64,000 nucleotides of DNA from Corynebacterium gottingense (GTDB lineage Bacteria; Actinomycetota; Actinomycetes; Mycobacteriales; Mycobacteriaceae): NCBI RefSeq assembly GCF_003693265.1, contig NZ_RDRE01000002.1:1-64000 (forward strand), written 5' to 3'. The translations under genes and the position numbers were made by a program. Shown piece after piece: positions 52,613-60,514 of this stretch; position 1 is the stretch's first letter; every line of letters begins with the position of its first letter. The notes under the pieces were generated by a model. The model saw nothing but the letters and a program-made list of their open reading frames with translations. It was not told the origin of the DNA and made no database searches.

Positions 52613-54595
52613 GTGCGCTTCCGCCGCAACGTCCAACTCCTCGCCACCACCACAGCCGCCGCGCTCGCCGTCTCGCTGGCGCCCGCTGCGCTCGCTGCCG
52701 ATGACACCGCAGAGTTCACCATCTCCAACATCACCGACTTCCACGGTTATTGGAAGCCCACCGACAAGGTGCCCGGCGCGGCGGCGCTGAAGTGCTCCGT
52801 GGACAAGGCCGCCGAGGGCAAGACCCACATCTTCACCTCCGCGGGCGACAACATCGGCGCCTCCCCCTTCGAATCGATGCTACTGGATGACCAGCCGACG
52901 CTGGACCTGCTCAATCTCATGGGGCTAAAAGTCTCCGCGATTGGTAACCACGAGTTCGACCACGGCGCATCGGACGTCGAGGAACGCGTGGTCAAGCAGG
53001 CCGACTTTGACTACCTGGGCGCGAACGCCCACACCATCGACGGTGTGAAGGACTACACGGTCGAGGAGCTCGACGGCGTGAAGGTCGCCTTCGTGGGTAC
53101 CGTGACCGACGACATGCCGAACTTGGTCTCCCCCGACAACATCAAGGGCATTACCTGGGATAACCCGGTCGAGACCACCAACGCGCTGGCGAAAAAGCTG
53201 AAGGACTCCGGCGAGGCAGACGTTGTCGTCGCGCTCGTGCACGAGGGCAACCTCGGGCCGGACGACTTCAGCAAAGACGTCGACCTCGCGTTCCTCGGCC
53301 ACACCCACCAGGTCATCGAGCCTGGTCAGACCAGTCCCGTGGTTATCCAGGCCGGCGAGTACGGCAAGCACCTGGCCAACGTCGATCTTTCCTTCGATCG
53401 CGCGACCAAGAAGGCGACCGTCAAGCACGCAGAGCTTCTCGACGCCGACGCTATCCGCGCCTGCGACACCCCCGAACCGGAGGTCGACGCCATCATGCAG
53501 CAGGCCGAGGAGAAAGCTGGCGCGGAGGGCGAGCGCATCGTGGGCAACGCGGGCACGGATTTCTACCGCGGCGCGAAGGAGGGCAAGGAATCCGGCTCCT
53601 CCGTGGGCGTGGAATCCCAACTGAACAACTTCGTCGCGGAGATCACCCGCTGGGGTGTGGACCAGAACTCCGCCATCACCCCCGACATCGGTGTGATGAA
53701 CGCGGGCGGCGTGCGCTCGGACCTGGAGCAGGGCGACGTGACCTACGCCGAGGCCTTTGCGGTCCAGCCGTTCGGCGGCGAGAACACCTACGTGGAGATC
53801 ACGGGCAAGGACTTCGTCGACGCGCTCGAGCAGCAGTGGCGCGACGGCGACTCCATGCCGTTCGCCGCGCTCGGTGTGTCCGACAACGTCACCTACACCT
53901 ACGACCCGGAGGCGCCGCAGGGCTCGCGCATCACCTCGGTCACCGTCGACGGCGCGCCGATCGATCCGGCGAAGAAGTACGTCATCGCCGGCTCCACCTT
54001 CATCCTGGGCGGCGGCGACCACTTTGAGGCGTTCACCCGCGGCACCGCACCGGCCAGCCTGGGCTACCTGGACCTCAACGCACTCGTCGAGGCGCTCGGG
54101 GCAGGCAAGGCGAAGGCCCCGCGTGGCGGCCAGTCCAACGTCGGCGTGCACCTGGACGCCCCGCTGACCGCGGGCACGCCCGCGACGATCAACCTCTCCT
54201 CGCTGCAGTACACACTTGGCGAGACCGCGAAGCAGGTCACCGTGTCGCTCGGTGATGCGACGGCAACCGCAGACATCGACCCGGCCTACGGCCCGGAGGG
54301 GATGAACGAAAAGGGCAAGGCGACCGTGGCTCTCGACGTCCCGGCCGACATGTCCGGTACCCAGGAACTGCACGTCACCACCGACGCGGGCACCGACGCG
54401 ACCGTCCCGGTCGAGGTCGCACCGGCGCGGGACGCCGACGAGCCGGGCACCCCGGCCCCCGCAGGCAGCTCCGCCGCCGACCTCGCCTGGATCCTGCCGG
54501 TTGCGCTCGCTGGCCTCGCCGGCCTGGGCAGCCTCATCGCGCTGCTTCTGCCACAGCAGGTCGACCAGGTGCTCGGACCGATTGCCAAGCGTTAA
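52613..54595 (+). CDS. Secreted, membrane-anchored UDP-sugar hydrolase/5'-nucleotidase (UshA-like)
   Basis: A 660-residue extracellular metallophosphatase that dephosphorylates nucleotides or cleaves UDP-sugars. Signal peptide VQLLATTTAAALAVSLAPAALA; metal motifs NITDFHG, SAGDNIGAS, GNHEFDHG and LGHTHQ in the catalytic domain; NAGGVRSDLEQGDVTY and GSTFILGGGDHFEAF in the nucleotide-binding C-domain. An extra beta domain and an Ala/Pro linker precede a C-terminal transmembrane helix (LAWILPVALAGLAGLGSLIALLL). The GTG at 52613 with GAAAGG upstream is chosen. In C. glutamicum ushA is induced by phosphate starvation; I cannot confirm a PhoR box here. Confidence 0.9.
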   Translation: MRFRRNVQLLATTTAAALAVSLAPAALAADDTAEFTISNITDFHGYWKPTDKVPGAAALKCSVDKAAEGKTHIFTSAGDNIGASPFESMLLDDQPTLDLLNLMGLKVSAIGNHEFDHGASDVEERVVKQADFDYLGANAHTIDGVKDYTVEELDGVKVAFVGTVTDDMPNLVSPDNIKGITWDNPVETTNALAKKLKDSGEADVVVALVHEGNLGPDDFSKDVDLAFLGHTHQVIEPGQTSPVVIQAGEYGKHLANVDLSFDRATKKATVKHAELLDADAIRACDTPEPEVDAIMQQAEEKAGAEGERIVGNAGTDFYRGAKEGKESGSSVGVESQLNNFVAEITRWGVDQNSAITPDIGVMNAGGVRSDLEQGDVTYAEAFAVQPFGGENTYVEITGKDFVDALEQQWRDGDSMPFAALGVSDNVTYTYDPEAPQGSRITSVTVDGAPIDPAKKYVIAGSTFILGGGDHFEAFTRGTAPASLGYLDLNALVEALGAGKAKAPRGGQSNVGVHLDAPLTAGTPATINLSSLQYTLGETAKQVTVSLGDATATADIDPAYGPEGMNEKGKATVALDVPADMSGTQELHVTTDAGTDATVPVEVAPARDADEPGTPAPAGSSAADLAWILPVALAGLAGLGSLIALLLPQQVDQVLGPIAKR

Positions 54596-54618
54596 GGCCA
54601 CTCCGCTCATGACTGCCG

Positions 54619-55374
54619 GTGATGCACATGGGCCGCGGTAAGCCGCGCGCCGAGAAACGGCACATCACCGGCACCTATTCCATCGACACGGGCACCGCCG
54701 CGATCGTGGCGGACCCGTCCCGCGACGGTGGCTACACCCTCGAGGTCAACAACGTCCCGTCTTCCTACGTGGTCCCCGGCGCGCCCGAGGTGCTGGAGTA
54801 CGACTACATTCGCTGGTTCGCCCAGCTCATCAGCGCGCACGAGGCGGCCGGCAACCTCCCGCGCCCGTTCACCGCCGTGCACCTCGGCGCCGCGGGCTGC
54901 ACATTCGCATCGTTTCTCCAACAACGCTACCCGGATTCCACCAACGTTGCCGTCGAGCTGGACAGCGCACTCGCCGACCTCGTGCGCTGGGCGTTCGACC
55001 CGCCGGTGCAGCTCGCGGTTGCAGAAGCCCGGGCGTTCACGCACGCGCTTGCGCCCGGCTCCGTCGACGTGATCGTCCGCGACGTCTTCGCGGGGCCGGA
55101 CACGCCCCGCGCGTTGACCACCGTCGAGTTCTTCACCGCCGCGCGGCGCGCCCTGCGCCCTGGTGGCCTATTCATGGCCAACATCGGCGACACGGAGGGG
55201 TTGCCGCGCACCCGCGCCGAGCTCGCCGGCCTGGAACTCGTCTTCGGCCACACCGCCGCTCGCTCCGAGGGTCGGGGGTACGGGAATGTGGTCGTGGGGG
55301 CGTCGACAAGCAGCATTGCGCTCGACGGGGCCTTGCTTATCGACGCCAACGAGTGCGCCCCACTCCGCGACTGA
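54619..55374 (+). CDS. Spermidine synthase-like SAM-dependent methyltransferase-fold protein
   Basis: A 251-residue protein with the Rossmann fold of the spermidine synthase group: VHLGAAGCTFASFLQQRYP (glycine-rich loop altered from GGGxG), VAVELDSALADLVRWAF and VIVRDVFAGPDTP. The aminopropyltransferase gatekeeper motif is not obvious, so it may be one of the many actinobacterial spermidine-synthase-like proteins of unknown function. GTG (54619) and two ATGs close by compete as start. It ends with the 11-mer at 55335-55345 and an inverted near-copy at 55301-55311. Confidence 0.75.
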   Translation: MMHMGRGKPRAEKRHITGTYSIDTGTAAIVADPSRDGGYTLEVNNVPSSYVVPGAPEVLEYDYIRWFAQLISAHEAAGNLPRPFTAVHLGAAGCTFASFLQQRYPDSTNVAVELDSALADLVRWAFDPPVQLAVAEARAFTHALAPGSVDVIVRDVFAGPDTPRALTTVEFFTAARRALRPGGLFMANIGDTEGLPRTRAELAGLELVFGHTAARSEGRGYGNVVVGASTSSIALDGALLIDANECAPLRD

Positions 55375-55419
55375 TTACAGTGTTGCGAGTTCCCGAAGCG
55401 AAGCGACAGGAGGCCAACG

Positions 55420-56535
55420 TTGCACCATTTCAGCCCGCTGTTTCAGATGGGGCCTGCGAAGCGCGACCATATTCCCGCGTTCCGCACCGCGCTCGGCGTG
55501 GCGATCCCGATGTTTACACTGCTGGCGCTTGGACGACTTGACCTGGCAATTTACGCAAACTTCGGCGCGTTCACCGGCGTGTACGGCCGCCACGCCACCC
55601 CGCAGGTGCGGCGCAAGCACCATCTGCTGGCCGGGAGCGCGCTGACCCTGTCGGTGACGATCGGCGCAACAATTGCCTGGGTGGGCCTCAGCCCCTGGAT
55701 CTTGTTGCTGGTCAGTTCGCTGGTGTCCTCGGTGTGGGCGACGATTGCCCTCGCCGCCGACATGAAGCCGACCGGTTCCGTCTTTGTGATCTTCTCGGTC
55801 GCCGCGGTCGGTTCGCTGCGCGACCCGGTGCACCCGCTCATGGCGTTCGGCATCGCGGGCAGCTCGGCGCTGCTCTGCCTGGTGCTCGGCCAGTGTTCCC
55901 AGTACATCGGCGAAGGGCCCGGCGGCAACGCGAAGGCCCCCGAGCGCCCGTCGCGCGCCCCCGACGCCGGCCCCGTGCCCCGCAAGCGGCTGCGCGTTGA
56001 GGCCGCTCGTTTCTTCTTCTCCCCGCTCCTCGCGGGCGTGATCGGACTGTTCTCGGTGATGCTCATCGACCCCCTCTCGCACTTCTACTGGGCGATGGTG
56101 GCCGCGGTCGCGCCGCTGGTGAACTCGCGGTTCAAGGTGCAGTACTTCCGCGCGATAGAGCGCGTGCTGGGCACGCTGTCGGGCATCCTGGTCGCGGGCT
56201 TCCTGCTCTCGCACCCGATGCAGGGGTGGCAGATCGTGGTGTGGATCATCGTGCTGCAGTACCTCACTGAGATGTACGTGACCCGCAACTACACCATCGC
56301 CGGCAGCTTCATCACCCCAACCGCGCTGCTGATGATCCAGACGGTGCAGGCTGCCCCCGTCGCGCCGATGCTGCTTGCCCGCACGGCTGAGACGATCCTG
56401 GGCGCGGCCGCGGCGCTGGTCATCATCGCGATCGGCTACGTACGCAAGTACCCGACCGTGGTGCTCCCTAAAGCTGCAGGTCTTGGCCAACAGTCGGCCG
56501 GTAGTACACAGCCCGATCCGCAGTCAGCGCCCTGA
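55420..56535 (+). CDS. FUSC-family (aromatic acid exporter-like) membrane protein
   Basis: A 371-residue membrane protein of the FUSC type: two sets of hydrophobic helices (RTALGVAIPMFTLLALGRLD with GAFTGVYGRHATP; then FFFSPLLAGVIGLFSVMLI) separated by a charged cytoplasmic loop with PERPSRAPDAG. Members export p-hydroxybenzoate-type acids or act in envelope functions. The TTG at 55420 is chosen because AGGAGG lies six bases before it. The last 68 bases overlap the convergent 2'-5' RNA ligase-like gene. Confidence 0.8.
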   Translation: MHHFSPLFQMGPAKRDHIPAFRTALGVAIPMFTLLALGRLDLAIYANFGAFTGVYGRHATPQVRRKHHLLAGSALTLSVTIGATIAWVGLSPWILLLVSSLVSSVWATIALAADMKPTGSVFVIFSVAAVGSLRDPVHPLMAFGIAGSSALLCLVLGQCSQYIGEGPGGNAKAPERPSRAPDAGPVPRKRLRVEAARFFFSPLLAGVIGLFSVMLIDPLSHFYWAMVAAVAPLVNSRFKVQYFRAIERVLGTLSGILVAGFLLSHPMQGWQIVVWIIVLQYLTEMYVTRNYTIAGSFITPTALLMIQTVQAAPVAPMLLARTAETILGAAAALVIIAIGYVRKYPTVVLPKAAGLGQQSAGSTQPDPQSAP

Positions 56536-56968
56536 GGTGCGGGTTCGTCACCTCGGCGAGCGCCCCGATATACCCGGGCACCATTGACTTTGGCAGGCGC
56601 AGCCCCAGCGTCAGGTGCGGTACCCACCGCTCCCCTCGCCCATTAGGGTTCTCTGCGCTGAGCTGTCGGGCGGCGCGCTCGAGCGCCTCCGGCGCCTCGA
56701 GTAACCACGCGACCGTCTGCTTGGACTTGGTGCCAAAGACGACGGTGCCCACCCGATCCAGTCTCGCGGGGAGCAGTGGCGGCAGCAGCGCCGCCGCGCT
56801 TTCTACCGCGCTCTGGCGCATCCGTGGTGCAAACGTCACTGAGATATGGGGGCGCTGGTGCTGGCGCGGGAATCCCCGCTGCTCCAGCGCGTCAAAGATC
56901 CCGCGGACCTGCTCTTCCTCCGTGTCGGGGAGGCGCAACAGGATGTTTTCCGGCGAGCGCGAGGACAT
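56468..56968 (-). CDS. 2'-5' RNA ligase/cyclic phosphodiesterase-like protein
   Basis: A 166-residue 2H-phosphoesterase-superfamily protein. Both catalytic HxT/S motifs are present: RPHISVTF at about residue 40 and VPHLTLGL at about residue 117, at the usual spacing. Family members open or close 2',3'-cyclic phosphate or 2'-5' linkages in RNA or nucleotides; the substrate is unknown. The ATG at 56968 is suitable for length. It converges on the FUSC gene and overlaps its end. Confidence 0.85.
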   Translation of the reverse strand: MSSRSPENILLRLPDTEEEQVRGIFDALEQRGFPRQHQRPHISVTFAPRMRQSAVESAAALLPPLLPARLDRVGTVVFGTKSKQTVAWLLEAPEALERAARQLSAENPNGRGERWVPHLTLGLRLPKSMVPGYIGALAEVTNPHLRALTADRAVYYRPTVGQDLQL

Positions 56969-56989
56969 TCCAGTCGGTCGTTTCCCGAG

Positions 56990-57454
56990 TTAGACAAACT
57001 CGACCGAATCGAGGAGTTGTTGAAACTCCGGGGCGAGCTCCTGGATCCGGCCCACGTCCGCGGTGAGCGCGAGCATGACCACCCACCGTTGCGCGCCGCC
57101 CTGCTCGCGCAAGATGAGGTAGTTCTGCAGCTGGGCGACCTCGCCGCGCGTGCCGTCTTCCGCCGAGGCGGACAGCGTCACCTGCTGCAGGCCCGCATTA
57201 CCGTCGGGGCTAACCTCCCCCTGCTCCACGCGCGGATTCTGACCAGCCTGCTCGAGCCGAGCGAGGTTGTCCTTCATGACCGCCTGCATATCGGCGTCCT
57301 CCGCCAGCGCCGCGGTCAGCCCGCTGATGGTCGGCGGCATGAACACGGGCTGCTCCACCTCGGCCGCTCGGGCGAGGAGGAAGTCCATGTTCGCGGGCGT
57401 GGTCGCCTGGACCCAGTTGCTATTCGGAAGGGAGAATTTGTACTTCGTGGCCAT
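56990..57454 (-). CDS. Conserved hypothetical protein
   Basis: A 154-residue soluble protein with no recognised family. It starts MATKYKFSLPNSNWVQ, contains a helical middle (MQAVMKDNLARLEQAGQ) and beta strands (AGLQQVTLSASAED; WVVMLALTADVGRI), and ends with QQLLDSVEFV, a layout loosely like DUF1795/DcrB-type folds. There is no signal peptide. The ATG at 57454 is chosen over a long upstream frame. It stands 21 bases upstream of the RNA-ligase-like gene on the same strand. Confidence 0.55.
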   Translation of the reverse strand: MATKYKFSLPNSNWVQATTPANMDFLLARAAEVEQPVFMPPTISGLTAALAEDADMQAVMKDNLARLEQAGQNPRVEQGEVSPDGNAGLQQVTLSASAEDGTRGEVAQLQNYLILREQGGAQRWVVMLALTADVGRIQELAPEFQQLLDSVEFV

Positions 57455-57486
57455 GCTGCCCAAGGGTACGGCACGGCCGCGAAGCG

Positions 57487-57780
57487 CTACGCAGTGCCGG
57501 CAGGCGAGCCAAACTCCCGGATGTAGCACAGCATGGCCACGTCCTGGCCCGCCTCAATGTTGGTGTATCCGTGCAGTCCCTGAGGCGGGTGCCAATGCCC
57601 TCCCCTCGGAGTCCAGGCCGCACGAAGAACTCATCGAGCGTTGCGATCGGGCCGTCGTAAGACGGGCTCGGGCGACTCCGCAAGCACCACGTACCCGTGG
57701 TCCCCAGCGATGAGCTTTGCGACGCTCCCCGCCCCGGTCAACCCCCGTGACGGCAACCCGCGCCCCGCTGCCCAATCGCA
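57487..57780 (-). pseudogene. Degraded GNAT acetyltransferase
   Basis: Three frames each hold a piece of one GNAT protein, in order on the minus strand: SVAKLIAGDHGYVVLAESPEP, then YDGPIATLDEFFVRPGLRGE-GIGTRL (acetyl-CoA motif A), then GYTNIEAGQDVAMLCYIREF ending in TAG at 57487-57489. A one-base shift separates the first two near 57658; the third follows after a shift and an apparent loss of about 30 codons near 57580. The gene is therefore broken at least twice and lacks a start. It lies between the hypothetical and VOC genes. Confidence 0.7.
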
Positions 57781-57786
57781 ACCGTG

Positions 57787-58236
57787 CTACGCCTGCGCAG
57801 CGTTGGTGCCGCTGTCGCCGCCCGGGGCGGTGACGTTCCACGCGACGTTAAAACGGTCGACCACCATGCCGAAGTGCTCGCCCCACGGCGCCTGGGCGAA
57901 CGGCATGCGCGCCTCGCCGCCGTCTGCAGCGAGGGCGTCGTAAAGCTTCTTTGCCTCCTCGGGCGAGTCCGCTTCGACGGTGAAGCCGTACTCGCTGGCG
58001 CTGAGTTGCTCGCGGTCGTGCTCGAGGTCGTCGCCGCCGGAGATGGTGAACGGGCCGCGCAGCAACGCGTGCGCGACCTTGTCACGGGGCGGGTCGAACG
58101 GGAACTGCACGCCGTTGTCCAGCTGCTCGCCGTAGGTGAGGATGCGGAGCTCGCCACCGAAGACGGAGTGGTAGAACTCAAGCATCGCGCGAGCGTTGCC
58201 GGGGAATGCGATATAGGTGCATGTGTGAATTGCCAT
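57787..58236 (-). CDS. VOC-superfamily PhnB-like protein
   Basis: A 149-residue vicinal-oxygen-chelate fold protein of the PhnB/glyoxalase-like group (YIAFPGNARAMLEFYHSVFGGEL at the start; ISGGDDLEHDREQL; ADGGEARMPFAQAPWGEHFGMVVDRFNVAWNV at the end, the PFAxTxWGxxFGxxxDxFGVxWM family signature). Catalytic role is unknown; relatives include resistance and isomerase-like proteins. The ATG at 58236 starts the conserved domain. It follows the CPBP protease gene by 47 bases. Confidence 0.85.
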   Translation of the reverse strand: MAIHTCTYIAFPGNARAMLEFYHSVFGGELRILTYGEQLDNGVQFPFDPPRDKVAHALLRGPFTISGGDDLEHDREQLSASEYGFTVEADSPEEAKKLYDALAADGGEARMPFAQAPWGEHFGMVVDRFNVAWNVTAPGGDSGTNAAQA

Positions 58237-58283
58237 GCGGCCAAGCGTAGACGCACAGCGCCGATGTTGCCCGGCGGAGGAGG

Positions 58284-59096
58284 TTACGGGCGCAGGGGGC
58301 GCAGTGCTCGACGGAACGCAACGGTGAGCACGACTACTGCGAGCGCCGCCGCGACAAACTGTGTGGCGGTCCCGCCCAGCGACAACGGCACCCCGTAGTC
58401 CTGCAGGCTGGCCGCAGTGTTCCACGCCGCGTGCGCCACGACGGCAATGCCGATGCCGTTGAAATACCAGGCGAGCCAGGCGTAGAGCAGGCCATCGAGG
58501 AAGAAGTGTGCGAACGCGAGGGGTTCGCTCCAAGCTGCGGGGTGCACGGCAACGAACAGGAGCGCAGCGGCGATCGCGCCGACGAGCGGGTGCCGCGTCC
58601 ACGCGGTAAAGGCCTGGAACACAAGCCCGCGGAACAGCATTTCCTCGGCAAGCGCGGCAAGCAGAATCGCCACGAGCTCGAGCGGGAACGTACTGGAAAA
58701 GCCTGCAAACGCCTTGTCCCACGACGAGCCGAACGCGTAGACGCTGATCAGTCCCAGCGTGACGGCTATGACGGCAAACGCCAACAGATATGCCGCGACG
58801 AGCGTGAGCGGCCGCAGCGCTTTCCCACTCCACAGCACCGAAGCCGCGGAGCGCCGCCCCACCAGTTTGACTGCCACGAGCACCGCAATGATCTCGACGA
58901 TCACCGTGGCGTAGGTAAACCAGCCGTCGACGTCAGGAGATGAGGTGTCAAGCCCTGCCGCCTCCAGCGAGAGCCCGACGACCACTGTCATCGCGATCAC
59001 CATGACGATCACGGTGAGCATTTCGGCCAACGGTTTCCACCAGGAGTAGTTCGGTTGCTGTCTTGCGCCGAACGCGAAATCACGCACGCGATCCAC
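58284..59096 (-). CDS. CPBP-family intramembrane metalloprotease
   Basis: A 270-residue membrane protein with about eight helices. The CPBP (CAAX protease/Abi) motifs are present: LAALAEEMLFRGLVFQAF (EExxxR) near residue 150, FAHFFLDGLLYAWLA and VVAHAAWNTAASL (HxxxN). Related proteins process prenylated or secreted peptides or give self-immunity to bacteriocins. The GTG at 59096 is preferred because AGGAGAGG lies eight bases before it; an ATG eleven codons upstream (59129) precedes that site and has none of its own. It diverges from the iron-uptake operon. Confidence 0.83.
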   Translation of the reverse strand: MDRVRDFAFGARQQPNYSWWKPLAEMLTVIVMVIAMTVVVGLSLEAAGLDTSSPDVDGWFTYATVIVEIIAVLVAVKLVGRRSAASVLWSGKALRPLTLVAAYLLAFAVIAVTLGLISVYAFGSSWDKAFAGFSSTFPLELVAILLAALAEEMLFRGLVFQAFTAWTRHPLVGAIAAALLFVAVHPAAWSEPLAFAHFFLDGLLYAWLAWYFNGIGIAVVAHAAWNTAASLQDYGVPLSLGGTATQFVAAALAVVVLTVAFRRALRPLRP

Positions 59097-59227
59097 TTGA
59101 GTTTCCTCTCCTATTCTTTCGGGTTTCATACAGCCGGCACAACGCTACATCCGTGGATCGTCGGTCGCCCGTTGGCCACCGCTCAGGCCGGTGAGAAGAA
59201 TTGGATTGCACAATGAAAACCAGGGGG

Positions 59228-59256
59228 TTGACCCAAAGAAAGGTTTGCCTTACTTT
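59228..59256 (+). promoter_or_regulatory. Promoter of the iron-siderophore operon
   Basis: TTGACC (59228-59233), a 17-base spacer and TACTTT (59251-59256). The first iron box covers the -10 and most of the spacer. Transcription would begin near 59263. Confidence 0.6.
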
Positions 59257-59257
59257 A
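59239..59257. promoter_or_regulatory. DtxR-type iron box 1
   Basis: AAAGGTTTGCCTTACTTTA agrees with the 19-base DtxR consensus TTAGGTTAGSCTWACCTWA at about 15 positions. It overlaps the spacer and -10 of the operon promoter, so Fe-DtxR binding would block transcription. Confidence 0.75.
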
Positions 59258-59271
59258 GAAGGAGTGCTTGC

Positions 59272-59290
59272 AAAGGCGAGCCTTACCTAA
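59272..59290. promoter_or_regulatory. DtxR-type iron box 2
   Basis: AAAGGCGAGCCTTACCTAA agrees with the DtxR consensus at about 15 of 19 positions. It lies 33 bases downstream of box 1, just past the predicted transcription start, suggesting cooperative or roadblock repression. Confidence 0.75.
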
Positions 59291-59308
59291 AGCAAGAAAG
59301 GTCTGCAG

Positions 59309-60514
59309 TTGAAACTTTTCCAACGCGCCGGAGCACTCCTTGTCTCCGCAGCCACGGTCCTCGGGCTCGCCGCCTGCTCTGGAAGCGACGACAACACCGC
59401 CGCGGTGACCGAGACGCAGAACGCCTCCTCGTCCGCCGCACGGAGCGCGGACGCCGTCCACATCACCGACGCCGCCGGGCGCACGCTCGACTTCGAGGCG
59501 CGCCCCGAGCGAATCGTGCTCGCCGAGGGCCGCGCGGTGTACGCCACCGCGACCCTGCAGGACAACCCATTCAACAACGTGGTCGCGTACGGCGACGACC
59601 TCAACAAGGCGGCCCCGGCCCTGCAGGAAAAGCTGCTCGAGGACTACCCCGAAGCCAAGGATATGCCAATGATCGGCTCCATCCAGAAGGGCGACGTCAC
59701 CGCTGAGAACCTCCTCGCCCAAAAGCCGGACGTCATCATCATGACGCTCGACCAAAAGAAGGCGAGCGAGGAGAACGGCTTCCTCTCCAACCTCGACGCG
59801 CTGGGGATCAAGTACGCGTTCATCGACTTCCGCCAGAAGCCGCTGGAAAATACCACCGTATCGATGACCATGCTGGGCGAGCTCTTGGGCCAGCAGGAGC
59901 GCGCGGAGAAGTTCAACGCCTTCTACGACGAGAAGGTGAAGACGATTACAGACCGCGTAGCCAACATCGAGGACCGCCCAGACACGCTGGTGTGGACCGC
60001 GGCCGGCTTCCAAGACTGCTGCTCTGTCGCTGGCGACGTCCACCTCGGCACCCTGGTCACGGCCGCGGGCGGCCACAACCTCGGCCCGGAGGTGCTCGGC
60101 ACGGATTCCACCCAGCTGACTACAGAAAAGCTCGTGGAGATCAACCCCGAGAAGCTCATCGTCACCGGTGGCGAATGGGCAAGCGACCCGTCGAAGTCCG
60201 AGTCCTACCACCACGTCGAGCTGGGCTACCAAGCGGACGAACAGACCGCGATCGAGTCCTGCTCCGGCCCGCTGAAGATCCCGGGCATTGACCTGCTTGA
60301 CGCGCCGAAAAACGGTAATTACTTTGCCGTGTACCACCAGTTCTACGACAACCCCTTCAACGTGTTCGCACTCGAGGCCTTTGCCAAGTGGCTCCACCCG
60401 GAGGAGTTCGAGGACATGGACCCGGCCGCAGACTTCGAGCAGTTCCACAAGGACTTCCTCCCCTTCGAATACAGCGGCGCGTTTTTCGCCGACCCCAACA
60501 GTGAAACCTCTTAA
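59309..60514 (+). CDS. Iron-siderophore ABC transporter substrate-binding lipoprotein
   Basis: A 401-residue class III solute-binding protein. Lipobox LGLAAC puts the lipidated Cys at about residue 22; the mature part has the family pattern RTLDFEARPERIVLAEGRAV, DVTAENLLAQKPDVIIM and DLNKAAPAL. It captures ferric siderophore or heme-like chelates at the cell surface. The TTG at 59309 follows AAGAAAGG and opens a good signal peptide. It heads a three-gene operon with the permease immediately after its TAA, under two iron boxes. Confidence 0.9.
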   Translation: MKLFQRAGALLVSAATVLGLAACSGSDDNTAAVTETQNASSSAARSADAVHITDAAGRTLDFEARPERIVLAEGRAVYATATLQDNPFNNVVAYGDDLNKAAPALQEKLLEDYPEAKDMPMIGSIQKGDVTAENLLAQKPDVIIMTLDQKKASEENGFLSNLDALGIKYAFIDFRQKPLENTTVSMTMLGELLGQQERAEKFNAFYDEKVKTITDRVANIEDRPDTLVWTAAGFQDCCSVAGDVHLGTLVTAAGGHNLGPEVLGTDSTQLTTEKLVEINPEKLIVTGGEWASDPSKSESYHHVELGYQADEQTAIESCSGPLKIPGIDLLDAPKNGNYFAVYHQFYDNPFNVFALEAFAKWLHPEEFEDMDPAADFEQFHKDFLPFEYSGAFFADPNSETS

